NCBI RefSeq assembly: GCF_035918095.1
Contig: NZ_CP109137.1
Span: 5,024,001 to 5,088,000 of the forward strand
Length of the DNA: 64,000 nt
Source of the DNA: Streptomyces sp. NBC_01750
GTDB taxonomy: Bacteria; Actinomycetota; Actinomycetes; Streptomycetales; Streptomycetaceae
Reading direction: 5' to 3'
How positions within the stretch are numbered: the stretch's first letter is position 1; each line of letters begins with the position of its first letter. The position numbers were made by a program, and so were the translations under genes. Below the pieces are notes generated by a model. That model was not told the DNA's origin, searched no databases, and worked only from the letters and a program-made list of their open reading frames with translations. This document shows positions 43,143 to 52,444 of this stretch, in pieces.

Positions 43143-45173
43143 ATGGACGTGAAGCGATACTTCCGTGGGCCGGTCATGTGGATCGTGCTGGCCGTCCTCG
43201 CCGTGGTCGTGTTGATGCAGGTCGTCGGCTCGTCCGGCGGCTACAAGACGGTGGACACTGGCGAGGTCGTCCAGGCGATCGACAAGAACCAGGTCGACCA
43301 GGTCAAGCTGACCACCGGCGACGAACAGATCATCAAGGTCGATCTGAAGGACGGCCAGAAGGTCAAGGGCGGCGACAAGATCCAGGCCAGCTATATCGGC
43401 ACCCAGGGTGCTGATCTTGCGGCCACTCTGCAAAAGAAGTACGAAGCGGGTGACATCGAGAAGGGTTACACCGTCTCGCCGTCGAAGCAGAGCCCGTTCG
43501 TCTCGGTGCTGCTCTCGCTGCTGCCCTTCGTCCTCATCGTCGTGGTCTTCCTGTTCCTGATGAATCAGATGCAGGGCGGCGGCTCCCGAGTCATGAACTT
43601 CGGGAAGTCCAAGGCCAAGCTGATCACCAAGGACACTCCGAAGACGACCTTCTCCGATGTGGCGGGGGCCGACGAGGCCGTCGAGGAACTCCACGAGATC
43701 AAGGAGTTCCTGCAGGAGCCGGCCAAGTTCCAGGCGGTCGGTGCCAAGATCCCGAAGGGTGTGCTGCTGTACGGCCCGCCCGGTACGGGCAAGACGCTGC
43801 TCGCTCGCGCCGTCGCGGGCGAGGCGGGCGTCCCCTTCTACTCGATCTCGGGTTCCGACTTCGTCGAGATGTTCGTCGGCGTCGGTGCCTCCCGAGTGCG
43901 TGACCTCTTCGAGCAGGCCAAGGCGAACGCCCCGGCGATCGTCTTCGTCGACGAGATCGACGCCGTCGGCCGGCACCGCGGTGCGGGTCTCGGCGGTGGC
44001 CACGACGAGCGCGAGCAGACGCTGAACCAGCTGCTCGTCGAGATGGACGGCTTCGACGTGAAGGGCGGCGTCATCCTGATCGCCGCCACCAACCGGCCGG
44101 ACATCCTCGACCCGGCGCTGCTGCGCCCGGGCCGGTTCGACCGGCAGATCGCCGTCGACCGTCCCGATATGCAGGGCCGTCTGGAGATCCTCAAGGTCCA
44201 CCAGAAGGGCAAGCCGGTCGCCCCGGACGTCGACCTGGGCGCCGTTGCCCGTCGTACGCCTGGCTTCACCGGCGCGGACCTGTCGAACGTGCTGAACGAA
44301 GCCGCGCTGCTCACCGCACGCGGCGACAAGAAGCTGGTCGACAACCACGCCCTGGACGAGGCGATCGACCGCGTCGTGGCGGGCCCGCAGAAGCGGACCC
44401 GGATCATGTCGGACAAGGAAAAGAAGATCACCGCGTACCACGAGGGCGGTCACGCCCTGGTCGCGGCGGCTTCGCCGAACTCCGACCCGGTCCACAAGAT
44501 CACGATCCTGTCCCGTGGCCGTGCGCTCGGCTACACCATGGTCCTGCCGGATGAGGACAGGTACTCGACCACGCGCAACGAAATGCTCGACCAGCTGGCG
44601 TACATGCTGGGCGGGCGCGCGGCCGAGGAGCTCGTCTTCCACGACCCGACCACCGGTGCGGCCAACGACATCGAGAAGGCCACGACCACGGCCCGCGCGA
44701 TGGTCACGCAGTACGGCATGACCGAGCGGCTCGGCGCGATCAAGTTCGGTGGCGACAACACCGAGCCGTTCCTGGGCCGTGAGATGGGTCACCAGCGCGA
44801 CTACTCGGAAGAGGTTGCCGCGCTCGTCGACGAAGAGGTCAAGAAGCTCATCGAGACGGCGCACAACGAGGCCTGGGAGATCCTCGTCGAGAACCGCGAC
44901 GTTCTCGACAACCTGGTCCTCCAGCTGCTGGAGAAGGAGACCCTCGGCAAGGAGCAGATCGCCGAGATCTTCGCGCCCCTCGTACGGCGCCCGGCCCGCC
45001 CCGCGTGGACCGGCTCCTCGAGGCGTACGCCGTCCACGCGGCCGCCGGTGCTCTCGCCGAAGGAGCTGGCGCTGACCAACGGCGCCGCCGGCTCCAATGG
45101 CGCCAACGGCGCGGTGCCGACGGATGCCGCTCCCGCTGTGGAGGCGGTCCCGGAGGAGCGTCCGGAAGCCTGA
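43143..45173 (+). CDS. ftsH: ATP-dependent zinc metalloprotease FtsH
   Basis: This 676-residue membrane AAA+ protease has two membrane segments (about 11-30 and 120-141) flanking an extracytoplasmic domain. The P-loop GPPGTGKT is at 211-218, Walker [11 protein letters not shown] and SRH follow, and the zinc motif HEGGH is at 433-437. It degrades misfolded membrane proteins and regulatory substrates. The C-terminus is long and rich in Ala/Asn/Pro, as in other actinobacterial FtsH. A very strong terminator follows. Confidence 0.96.
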   Translation: MDVKRYFRGPVMWIVLAVLAVVVLMQVVGSSGGYKTVDTGEVVQAIDKNQVDQVKLTTGDEQIIKVDLKDGQKVKGGDKIQASYIGTQGADLAATLQKKYEAGDIEKGYTVSPSKQSPFVSVLLSLLPFVLIVVVFLFLMNQMQGGGSRVMNFGKSKAKLITKDTPKTTFSDVAGADEAVEELHEIKEFLQEPAKFQAVGAKIPKGVLLYGPPGTGKTLLARAVAGEAGVPFYSISGSDFVEMFVGVGASRVRDLFEQAKANAPAIVFVDEIDAVGRHRGAGLGGGHDEREQTLNQLLVEMDGFDVKGGVILIAATNRPDILDPALLRPGRFDRQIAVDRPDMQGRLEILKVHQKGKPVAPDVDLGAVARRTPGFTGADLSNVLNEAALLTARGDKKLVDNHALDEAIDRVVAGPQKRTRIMSDKEKKITAYHEGGHALVAAASPNSDPVHKITILSRGRALGYTMVLPDEDRYSTTRNEMLDQLAYMLGGRAAEELVFHDPTTGAANDIEKATTTARAMVTQYGMTERLGAIKFGGDNTEPFLGREMGHQRDYSEEVAALVDEEVKKLIETAHNEAWEILVENRDVLDNLVLQLLEKETLGKEQIAEIFAPLVRRPARPAWTGSSRRTPSTRPPVLSPKELALTNGAAGSNGANGAVPTDAAPAVEAVPEERPEA

Positions 45174-45209
45174 CCCAGCCGGCGCTCCGGTCACACGGGG
45201 CCCGGAATG

Positions 45210-45251
45210 AATGCCGCGCCCCCCAGGTTTTAGCCTGGGGGGCGCGGCATT
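45210..45251 (+). terminator. strong terminator between ftsH and folE
   Basis: An 18-bp perfect stem (AATGCCGCGCCCCCCAGG) closes on TTTTAG and is followed by TCT. It lies 37 bases after the ftsH stop, so folE probably has its own promoter or relies on read-through. Confidence 0.9.
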
Positions 45252-45291
45252 CTCGTATGCACGCACGCGAAAGCACAGGAACGAGGCACAG

Positions 45292-45897
45292 ATGACCGAC
45301 CCGGTGACGCTGGACGGCGAAGGCACGATCGGCGAGTTCGACGAGAAGCGGGCCGAGAACGCCGTACGCGAGCTCCTCATCGCGGTCGGGGAGGACCCGG
45401 ACCGCGAGGGTCTGCGCGAGACGCCGGGCCGTGTGGCGCGCGCGTACAGGGAGCTCCTGGCCGGGCTGCGGCAGGAGCCCGAGGACGTCCTGACGACGAC
45501 GTTCGATCTGGGGCACGACGAGATGGTCCTGGTGAAGGACATCGAAATCGTGTCTCTGTGCGAGCACCATCTGCTGCCGTTCCATGGAGTTGCCCACGTC
45601 GGCTACATCCCGGCCGACACGGGCAAGATCACGGGCCTGTCGAAGCTGGCCCGCCTCGTCGATGTGTTTGCCCGTCGGCCGCAGGTGCAGGAACGACTCA
45701 CCACGCAGATCGCGGACTCGCTGATGCGCATCCTCGAGGCGCGCGGCGCGATCGTGGTCATCGAGGCGGAGCACATGTGCATGTCGGTCCGGGGCATCCG
45801 CAAGCCCGGCGCCAAGACGACCACGTCGGCGGTGCGCGGTCAGCTGCGTGACGCCACCACGCGCGCCGAGGCGATGAGCCTGATACTGGCGCGATAG
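45292..45897 (+). CDS. folE: GTP cyclohydrolase I
   Basis: This 201-residue enzyme carries [20 protein letters not shown] with zinc-binding Cys and His. [20 protein letters not shown] and [16 protein letters not shown] with the second zinc Cys follow. It converts GTP to dihydroneopterin triphosphate, the first step of folate synthesis. The ATG at 45292 comes 41 bases after the ftsH terminator. The remaining folate genes lie on the opposite strand downstream. Confidence 0.96.
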   Translation: MTDPVTLDGEGTIGEFDEKRAENAVRELLIAVGEDPDREGLRETPGRVARAYRELLAGLRQEPEDVLTTTFDLGHDEMVLVKDIEIVSLCEHHLLPFHGVAHVGYIPADTGKITGLSKLARLVDVFARRPQVQERLTTQIADSLMRILEARGAIVVIEAEHMCMSVRGIRKPGAKTTTSAVRGQLRDATTRAEAMSLILAR

Positions 45898-46045
45898 CCG
45901 GTGGGTCAGTGGCCCGATACCGTCCTGGATCAGTGAGTTGATCGATGATCCAGGCGGATAGCGACGGGGTGCAGGCTTCCGGGCAAGCAGAGGGTGAACG
46001 TGGCCGGCGGGCGCGGACCGGCCCCCAGGGCCGGTTGCGCGCCGC

Positions 46046-46525
46046 TCACGACGCCGGTGCCCTGTTTTCGTCGTCGTCCTCAGGGAGTTTGCAGACCCGC
46101 TCCAGGAAGAACGCCGCCGCGATCACTGCGATGCCCGCGACCACCGAGAAGCCCGCGTAGATCGCCTGGTCCCGGCGCGCCGGGATGTCCAGGGAGCCCA
46201 GCAGGAACACGCCCGTCCCGCCGTACAACCCGCAGACCAGCGCCGCCACGAGAGCGCTCGCCTGGCCGAAGACCACCGCGCGCGCCGCCATCAGCGGCTC
46301 CACGCCCTTCGCACCGGGGCGCCGCTCGCGCTGTGCCTTCAGGCGGGCGCGGAGCGAGAGCGCGGTCGCGGTGAGGATCACCGCGATCACCGCCAGCACG
46401 ATCGGCGCGGCCAGCGGCACGCTCGGCAGTGTGCCGAACGATTCCCAGAGCCGTGCGCCGCCCCAGCTCAGTACTCCCGCCACGATGAAGAGACCGGCCA
46501 GTACTCCGAGCCGCAGTTGCTTCAC
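46046..46525 (-). CDS. DUF3180 membrane protein
   Basis: This 159-residue protein has four hydrophobic segments (about 5-24, 33-55, 82-104 and 117-139), starting at a GTG (KQLRLGVLAGLFIVAGVLSW). It is the DUF3180 protein always found after folK in actinobacterial folate clusters. Function unknown. It is the last gene of the leftward folate operon, 62 bases after folK. Confidence 0.88.
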   Translation of the reverse strand: MKQLRLGVLAGLFIVAGVLSWGGARLWESFGTLPSVPLAAPIVLAVIAVILTATALSLRARLKAQRERRPGAKGVEPLMAARAVVFGQASALVAALVCGLYGGTGVFLLGSLDIPARRDQAIYAGFSVVAGIAVIAAAFFLERVCKLPEDDDENRAPAS

Positions 46526-46587
46526 CCAGCGCCCCGCATTCTGTGTGTCGTGTGTCGTGTGCCATAAGGGCCCGAAGAGCCTAACGA

Positions 46588-47211
46588 CTAGTCGGGCAGA
46601 CGGAGTTCCAGGTCGGCTCGGGGAAGCACACCGTCCTGGCCGACGCCGGCCAGCAGTTCGACGACCGGGCCGCGGCCCGGCAGCTGTGCCTCCGGCTCCA
46701 CGTCGTACCACGGGGCGAGTACGAAGGCGCGCTGATGTGCCCGCGGATGGGGAAGGGTGAGCAGCGGGTCGTCCGAGACGACATCCGCGTACGCCACGAT
46801 GTCGACGTCGATCGTGCGCGGACCCCAGCGCTCCTCCCGGACCCGCTCGAAGGCTTCTTCGATGGCCTGTCCGCGCTCCAGCAGGGAGGACGGGGGCAGT
46901 GTGGTCTTGATCACGACCACCGCGTTGAAGTACGAGGGCTGGCTGCCGGGAGCGACGCCCCACGGCTCCGTCTCGTACACCGGAGAGACCGCCTTGACCC
47001 GGAGGCCCGGCGTGTCCTCGAGTGCGTCGATCGCGCCCTGGAGCGTCTCCAGGCGGTTGCCCAGGTTGGAGCCGAGAGAGATCACGGCCCGTTTCGGATT
47101 GGACAGCGTGACGTCGGCCGCGTCGACCTGTTCCACCACGGAGGCGGGCACCGGCTGCACGGTCGGGTCGCTCTGCGTCCAGTCCGAGGGGAACGACGAA
47201 GAAACGGTCAT
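46588..47211 (-). CDS. folK: 2-amino-4-hydroxy-6-hydroxymethyldihydropteridine pyrophosphokinase
   Basis: This 207-residue protein has the HPPK motifs AVISLGSNLGNRLETLQGAI, VYETEPWGV, ERWGPRTIDVDIVAY (metal and ATP site) and LPHPRAHQRAFVL. It pyrophosphorylates the pterin for condensation with pABA. An N-terminal extension of about 40 residues precedes the catalytic domain. Its ATG overlaps the folB stop by four bases, so the two are translationally coupled. Confidence 0.95.
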   Translation of the reverse strand: MTVSSSFPSDWTQSDPTVQPVPASVVEQVDAADVTLSNPKRAVISLGSNLGNRLETLQGAIDALEDTPGLRVKAVSPVYETEPWGVAPGSQPSYFNAVVVIKTTLPPSSLLERGQAIEEAFERVREERWGPRTIDVDIVAYADVVSDDPLLTLPHPRAHQRAFVLAPWYDVEPEAQLPGRGPVVELLAGVGQDGVLPRADLELRLPD

Positions 47212-47567
47212 ACTCGGCTCCGGGTGATCGTGATGGTCACGTCGTCAAAGGGCACGGTGATCGGGGCGTCCGGCTTGTGCACGACCACCTCGACCTCTTC
47301 CACGCCGTCGTGCTTGAGGCACTGCTGGGCGATCCGCTCGGCCAGGGTCTCGATGAGGTCGACGGGCTCGCCCTCGACGACGGCGACGACCTCCTCGGCC
47401 ACAATGCCGTAGTGCACGGTCTTCGCCAGGTCGTCGCCGGCCGCGGCGGGGCGGGTGTCGAGGCCCAGCACCAGGTCCACGATGAAGGTCTGCCCTTCCT
47501 CGCGCTCCCGGGGGAAGACGCCATGGTGCCCGCGGGCTTTGAGGCCGCGCAGCGCGACACGATCCAC
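47208..47567 (-). CDS. folB: dihydroneopterin aldolase
   Basis: This 119-residue tunnelling-fold enzyme starts at a GTG with AGGAG upstream. Motifs are VALRGLKARGHHGVFPRERE, a central YGIVAEEV, and EEVEVVVHKPDAPI with the catalytic Lys. It cleaves dihydroneopterin to 6-hydroxymethyldihydropterin. It lies directly upstream of folK with a four-base overlap and 189 bases after the NTF2-like gene. Confidence 0.94.
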   Translation of the reverse strand: MDRVALRGLKARGHHGVFPREREEGQTFIVDLVLGLDTRPAAAGDDLAKTVHYGIVAEEVVAVVEGEPVDLIETLAERIAQQCLKHDGVEEVEVVVHKPDAPITVPFDDVTITITRSRV

Positions 47568-47756
47568 GCGAATCACTCCTGCTGTCGTTGGTTGCGGGCA
47601 CACAGCCACGTGCGGGTGGCTCGGTGTCCCCATTCGAATCTACCTGCGGGCACCGACAGTGCTAGCCCACGGGGGTTGTGGAAAGGCATGTCGCGAGGCT
47701 GGTAGCCGCCCTACCCGGGACCCGGATTTCCAATCCCCAAGAGTCCGCTCACCTAC

Positions 47757-48203
47757 TCAAGAAGGGGTCTCGTCGTCCTCTTCGTCGTCGCTTTCCGTCA
47801 GGACGGGTGAACCGTGATGTGACCAGATCTTCCATCCGTCCGATGTGCGGCGAAACACATTGGTGGCTACGACGAGTTGCCCGACGAGCGGTCCGAGCGC
47901 GCCGCTCTCCTCGGCCGGGCCGCCGCTGAGGATGTTCTCGGTGCAGGTCACCAGCGCGGTGTCGCCGGCCAGGCTCACCGTCACATCGGTGAGGAAGAAC
48001 TGGATGTACTCGGTGTTCGCCATGATCAGCGCGTACGAGCGGAGCACCTCGCCGCGGCCCGAGAGCACCGGCCAGCCGGGGTGGATGCACGAGATGTCGT
48101 CCTCGAGCCAGAGACCGGAGAGTTCCTCGAAGTCTCCGCGCTCCATCGTCTCGTAGAACGTGGTGTTGGCCTCTTCGACCAGCTCTACGTCGGTGCGGCT
48201 CAC
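47757..48203 (-). CDS. nuclear transport factor 2-like (SnoaL/DUF4440-type) protein
   Basis: This 148-residue protein is an NTF2-like alpha/beta cone: NTTFYETMERGDFEELSGLW, then CIHPGWPVLSGRGEVLRSYA, VFRRTSDGWKIWSHHGSPV and an acidic tail. Such domains form small enzymes or binding proteins, and the His/Asp pocket residues are present. Its start overlaps the folP stop by four bases, so it is translated together with folP, between folP and folB. Its role beside folate synthesis is unknown. Confidence 0.88.
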   Translation of the reverse strand: MSRTDVELVEEANTTFYETMERGDFEELSGLWLEDDISCIHPGWPVLSGRGEVLRSYALIMANTEYIQFFLTDVTVSLAGDTALVTCTENILSGGPAEESGALGPLVGQLVVATNVFRRTSDGWKIWSHHGSPVLTESDDEEDDETPS

Positions 48204-49057
48204 CGGGCGGCCTCGACGGCCCGCGCGACGCGGACGGCGTCGGCCGTCGCCCGTACTTCATGGACCCGCACCGCCCACGCGCCCTCGTGCGCCGCGATCG
48301 CGGAGACCGCGGCCGTGGCGGCGTCGCGCTCCCGGGCCGGCGGCGGTGCGCCCTCCCTCGCCAGTACGCGGCCGAGGAACCGTTTGCGGGAGGCGGCGAC
48401 CAGTACGGGGCGGCCCAGGGCGCGCAGTTCGCGGAGGTGGGCGACGAGGGCGAGGTCGTGCTCGGCCTGCTTGGCGAAGCCGAGGCCCGGGTCGATGACG
48501 AGGCGTTCGGGCGGGATGCCGCCGGCGATGACGGCGTCCATACGCTCGCGCAGTTCGGCGACGACCTCGGTGACCACGTCCGCGTACACGGCGCGGCTGT
48601 TCATGTCCTGGCTGAAGCCGCGCCAGTGCATGACCACGAAGGGGACTCCGGCCGCGGCGACCGCCGGGACCATGCGGGGGTCGGCGAGGCCGCCGCTCAC
48701 GTCGTTGACGAGCACCGCGCCGGCCGCGACGGCCTGCTCGGCGACGGTGGCGCGCATGGTGTCCACGGAGACGGTGACGCCTTCGGCCGACAGGCCGCGT
48801 ACGACGGGTAGGACCCGCCGCAGCTCCTCGTCCTCGTCCACCCGGCTGGCACCCGGCCTGGTGGACTCGCCGCCGACGTCGACGAGGTCGGCGCCCTCGG
48901 TGACGAGATCGAGGCCGCGCTTGACCGCGGCGGTGGTGTTGAACCAGCGGCCGCCGTCGGAGAAGGAATCGGGCGTCACATTGACGACTCCCATGACCGC
49001 ACAGCGATCCCACTCCGGCAGGCCGTCTGCCCTGCCCCGTTCACGCAACGTACTCAT
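48200..49057 (-). CDS. folP: dihydropteroate synthase
   Basis: This 285-residue TIM-barrel enzyme has GVVNVTPDSFSDGGRWFNTT, DVGGESTRPGASRVDEDEEL, VNDVSGGLADPRMVPAV, VIDPGLGFAKQAEHDLALV and the C-terminal SRKRFLG. It condenses pterin pyrophosphate with pABA and is the sulfonamide target. It is the first gene of the leftward folP-NTF2-folB-folK-DUF3180 operon. It appears intact and full length. Confidence 0.96.
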   Translation of the reverse strand: MSTLRERGRADGLPEWDRCAVMGVVNVTPDSFSDGGRWFNTTAAVKRGLDLVTEGADLVDVGGESTRPGASRVDEDEELRRVLPVVRGLSAEGVTVSVDTMRATVAEQAVAAGAVLVNDVSGGLADPRMVPAVAAAGVPFVVMHWRGFSQDMNSRAVYADVVTEVVAELRERMDAVIAGGIPPERLVIDPGLGFAKQAEHDLALVAHLRELRALGRPVLVAASRKRFLGRVLAREGAPPPARERDAATAAVSAIAAHEGAWAVRVHEVRATADAVRVARAVEAAR

Positions 49058-49180
49058 ACGCCCAGCCTAGGCCCGCCGGGCGGGGCGGAAGTCACGCCGG
49101 TGGGCCGGGGAGGGGTCGGCCGCATCCGCCGGCCCCCGGCTGTGGGGTACGGGATACGCCCACAGCCAACGGCTCGGGTC

Positions 49181-51013
49181 TCACGCCGCGCGGACCTCGT
49201 GTTCTGCCTTGTGGATGGTGGTGTGCGCGCAGGGGCGCGGCTGGCGGGCCGGGCGGTGGCGCGGGAAGAGGCGGGGGAGCGCGACGTTCACGAAGCCCTC
49301 CGCCTGCATCGCGGCGAAACCTATCCGGGGCAGGTCACGCGTGTTGCGGAAGACCACGAAGCGCGGCTCCCAGCGTGGCTGGAACTTCGCGTTGAACTTG
49401 TACAGCGACTCGATCTGGAACCAGCGGGACAGGAAGACGAGCAGGCCGCGCCACATCCGCAGCACCGGGCCCGCGCCGATCTTCTCGCCACGGGCGAGCG
49501 CCGACCGGAACATCGCGAAGTTTAGTGAGACCCGCTCGATCTTCAGCCCGGGAGAGGCCTGCAGCGCTGCGACGATCAGCAGTTCGTTCATGCCGGGGTC
49601 GGCGGAGCGGTCGCGGCGCATCAGCTCCAGGGACATACCGTCCGCGCCCCACGGAACGAAGTGGATGATCGCCTTCAGGTCGCCGTACGGAGAGTCGGCG
49701 TCTTCCTTGTGCGCGGTGGCGATCACGGCGTCGCCGTCGGCCGGGTCGCCTATCCGGCCCAGCGCCATCGAGAAGCCGCGCTCGGTGTCGGTGCCGCGCC
49801 AGGCCGCCGCGGCCTGCCGGATCTGCTCGAGCTCCTGGTCGGAGAGGTCACGAGCGCGCCGTACCCGGGTTTCGTAGCCATTGCGCTCGATGCGCTTCAC
49901 CATCTGACGCACGTTTCGCATCGCGCGCCCGGTGAGGGAGAAATCCGCGACGTCCACCACCGCCTCGTCACCCAGCTCCAGCGCGTCCAGACCGGTCTCC
50001 CGGGTCCAGACCTCGCCGCCGGTCTCCGAGCAGCCCATCACCGCCGGGGTCCAGGAGTGCGCCTTGGCCTCGTCCATGAAGCGCTCGATGGCGCCGGGCC
50101 AGGCCTCGACGTCGCCGATCGGGTCGCCGCTGGCGAGCATCACGCCGGAGACCACGCGGTAGGTGACGGCGGCCTTGCCGCTCGGGGAGAAGACGACGGC
50201 CTTGTCGCGGCGGAGCGCGAAGTGGCCCAGTGAGTCCCGGCCACCGTGCCTGGTGAGCAGGTCACGCAGACGGTTCTCGTCGTCCTCGGTGAGGCGCGCG
50301 GCCGGGTGCTCCGGGCGGAAGGCGAGATAGATGGTGGTGACGGCGGTCAGCAGACCGAGCGCGCCGAGAGAGTAGCCGACCGTCCAGGACACCCCGTCGC
50401 CGTAGTCGACGGGACCCTCGAAGCCGAAGAGTCCGTACAGGACGTGCTCGAGGCGGTCGGTGAGGCTGGGGCTGCCGACCTCGTTGCCGGGGTGCACGCT
50501 GACGATGACCAGGCCGAGGCCCAGCGAACCGGCGCCCATGAGGATGAAGTTGGCGAGCGCCTTCCAGCGGCTGCGTGGGTCGGGCAGCGCTGCGAATTCG
50601 CCCCGGTGGCGCAGCAGCAGCGTCAGCAGCACCAGCGAGACCAGCGCGCCGATCACCGAGTGGCGGTAGACGAACTGCCCCACGGCCCCGGCGGGCAGCA
50701 GAATCACCGCGGCCCGCCAGGCGCGGCGCTTGTGGCGCTTGAGCCCGTGGGCGAGCAGGAGCAGAAGTACGCCGGCGCAGAGTGAGAGCGCCGCGGCGAA
50801 CGGGCCGGTGGACCCCGGCAGCACCTCGGCGAGTGTGTGCATCCGACTGTGCCGGAAACGGGGAAAGACCCCGGCGGCAACGTCGATCAGGCCGACGAGC
50901 GTGCAGGCCGTGCCGACCAGCGCAGGGACCGCCTCCGGTCGGGGGCCGCGCAACACGCGACGTACCCGATCCGGAACCAATCCTGATTTGTCCCCATCTA
51001 CCGTTGCAGACAT
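49181..51013 (-). CDS. phosphatidylglycerol lysyltransferase-domain membrane protein (MprF/DUF2156-like)
   Basis: This protein of about 610 residues has six or seven N-terminal membrane helices (up to about residue 215) and then a DUF2156 double-GNAT domain (TYRVVSGVMLASGDPIGDVE, FSLTGRAMRNVRQMVKRIER, RGFSMALGRIGDP, SRWFQIESLYKFNAKFQPRW). Such enzymes transfer lysine or another amino acid from aminoacyl-tRNA to phosphatidylglycerol on the membrane, lowering surface charge. No lysyl-tRNA synthetase domain is fused, unlike LysX of mycobacteria. The ATG at 51013 with GGGAAG upstream is chosen. An esterase gene is divergent. Confidence 0.85.
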   Translation of the reverse strand: MSATVDGDKSGLVPDRVRRVLRGPRPEAVPALVGTACTLVGLIDVAAGVFPRFRHSRMHTLAEVLPGSTGPFAAALSLCAGVLLLLLAHGLKRHKRRAWRAAVILLPAGAVGQFVYRHSVIGALVSLVLLTLLLRHRGEFAALPDPRSRWKALANFILMGAGSLGLGLVIVSVHPGNEVGSPSLTDRLEHVLYGLFGFEGPVDYGDGVSWTVGYSLGALGLLTAVTTIYLAFRPEHPAARLTEDDENRLRDLLTRHGGRDSLGHFALRRDKAVVFSPSGKAAVTYRVVSGVMLASGDPIGDVEAWPGAIERFMDEAKAHSWTPAVMGCSETGGEVWTRETGLDALELGDEAVVDVADFSLTGRAMRNVRQMVKRIERNGYETRVRRARDLSDQELEQIRQAAAAWRGTDTERGFSMALGRIGDPADGDAVIATAHKEDADSPYGDLKAIIHFVPWGADGMSLELMRRDRSADPGMNELLIVAALQASPGLKIERVSLNFAMFRSALARGEKIGAGPVLRMWRGLLVFLSRWFQIESLYKFNAKFQPRWEPRFVVFRNTRDLPRIGFAAMQAEGFVNVALPRLFPRHRPARQPRPCAHTTIHKAEHEVRAA

Positions 51014-51159
51014 CGCTTCCCGTGATTCCGCGAGAGATCCTGTGTCCGTGAGCCTCATGTGAGTGGCTGCGGACGATTTGCTCTCTCTAGGACGGGACTT
51101 CCGGGGGGCGGGTTCACTCATTCACAGGAAATTCTCAAGGAAGAAAGCTCACGCGACTC

Positions 51160-52272
51160 ATGGGTCTGACCAGTAACAAAGTCCTGGCCTTGGCGATCAT
51201 CGTGGCCGTGCTGCTGTTTGCGACCACCGTCTGGCTCTGGCCGCGGCTCTCGCGCCGCAGCTGGCGTGCCGTGACGGGCAGGGTCGGGCTGCTGCTGGCG
51301 ACCCAGCTCGCGCTCTTCAGTGCCGTCGGCCTCGCGGCCAACAACTCCTTCCTCTTCTACGGCTCTTGGTCCGACCTCTTCGGTCAGGAACAGGACATGG
51401 GTGTGGTGGTGGACCACTCGGCCGACGGCAAGCGCGTCAAGGTTGTCGGCACGCAGAAGCTGGATGTTCCGGGCGGCTCGCGGCCCGCGACGGGCGGTCA
51501 GATACAAAAGGTCGTCGTGGTGGGCGAAAAGTCGAAGATCGACAGCCCTGCGTACGTCTATCTGCCGCCGGAGTATTTCCAGGCGAAATACGAGAAGAGC
51601 ACATTTCCGGCATCCGTCGTGCTGACCGGATACCCGGGAACCGCGGAGAACCTGCTCAAGGGCCTGAAGTACCCGAGGACGGCCTTCATGCAGGCCAAGG
51701 AAGGCAAGATGCGGCCGATGATCCTGGTGATGCTGCGGCCGACCGTCGCGCCGCCGCGGGACACCGAGTGCGTGGACGTACCGGACGGGCCGCAGACGGA
51801 GACCTTCTTCGCCAAGGATCTGCCGAAGGCGATCTCGGAGACGTACCGGGTCGGGACCAAGCCGCGGAACTGGGGCTTCATCGGGAATTCCACCGGTGGT
51901 TACTGCGCACTGAAGATCGCGATGCACCACCCGGAGCAGTTCGGGGCGAGCGCGGGCCTCTCCGCGTACTACAAGGCCGCCGACGACCCGACGACCGGTG
52001 ATCTCTTCCACGGCAGGAAGAAGGAGAAGAGCCGGGCCAATCTGCTGTGGAGCCTGGACCACCTGCCGCAGGGGAAGTCGTCCTTCCTGGTCACGACCTC
52101 GAAGGCGGGCGAGGCGAACCTCAAGGCGACGCTGGCCTTCATCAAGAAGGTGAAGTCGCCCGCGCGCGTCTCGTCGATCACGCTCGACAGCGGCGGGCAC
52201 AACTTCAACACCTGGCGGCGCGAGATTCCGCCGGCGCTGACCTGGATCAGCGGCAGGCTCAGTGCTTCGTAG
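51160..52272 (+). CDS. membrane-anchored esterase (esterase D/antigen 85-like)
   Basis: This 370-residue protein has two N-terminal hydrophobic segments (about 8-27 and 43-62) and an extracytoplasmic alpha/beta-hydrolase domain with nucleophile Ser in FIGNSTGGYCALKIAMHHPE. The acid probably lies in the region after LWSLDHLPQGK and the His is in DSGGHNFNTWRRE. This matches the esterase D/Ag85-like group found in actinobacteria, thought to act on cell-surface acyl groups. It is divergent from the MprF-like gene, 146 bases apart. The pair may be co-controlled envelope-modifying functions. Confidence 0.87.
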   Translation: MGLTSNKVLALAIIVAVLLFATTVWLWPRLSRRSWRAVTGRVGLLLATQLALFSAVGLAANNSFLFYGSWSDLFGQEQDMGVVVDHSADGKRVKVVGTQKLDVPGGSRPATGGQIQKVVVVGEKSKIDSPAYVYLPPEYFQAKYEKSTFPASVVLTGYPGTAENLLKGLKYPRTAFMQAKEGKMRPMILVMLRPTVAPPRDTECVDVPDGPQTETFFAKDLPKAISETYRVGTKPRNWGFIGNSTGGYCALKIAMHHPEQFGASAGLSAYYKAADDPTTGDLFHGRKKEKSRANLLWSLDHLPQGKSSFLVTTSKAGEANLKATLAFIKKVKSPARVSSITLDSGGHNFNTWRREIPPALTWISGRLSAS

Positions 52273-52274
52273 GC

Positions 52275-52443
52275 CTGAGCGCTTCGCAGAGCTGAGAGCT
52301 GCCAGGTCTCAGCGCCTCGCAAGGCTCGGAGTGTCGTTGACCTCAGCGCCTCGCAAGGCCCGGAGCGTCGTCGGTCTCAGGGCTTCGCAAGGCCCGGAGC
52401 GTCGTTGGGCTCAGGGCTTCGCAAGGCTCGGAGCGTCGTCGGT
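52275..52443. repeat. 34-bp tandem repeat array between convergent genes
   Basis: Four units of exactly 34 bp start with CTCAG at 52308, 52342, 52376 and 52410. A fifth CTCAG at 52444 begins the flank, and a more diverged unit lies at 52275-52307. Units share CGCAAGGCyCGGAGyGTCGT and alternate in the base after CTCAG. They fill the whole gap between the esterase stop and the ABC ATPase stop. They are too closely packed for a CRISPR array. They may act as a terminator region or be a variable-number repeat. Confidence 0.85.
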
Positions 52444-52444
52444 C

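Noticed and set aside
52275..52443. CRISPR array
   Set aside because: Units are directly adjacent with no unique spacers and no cas genes are nearby. It is a simple tandem repeat.
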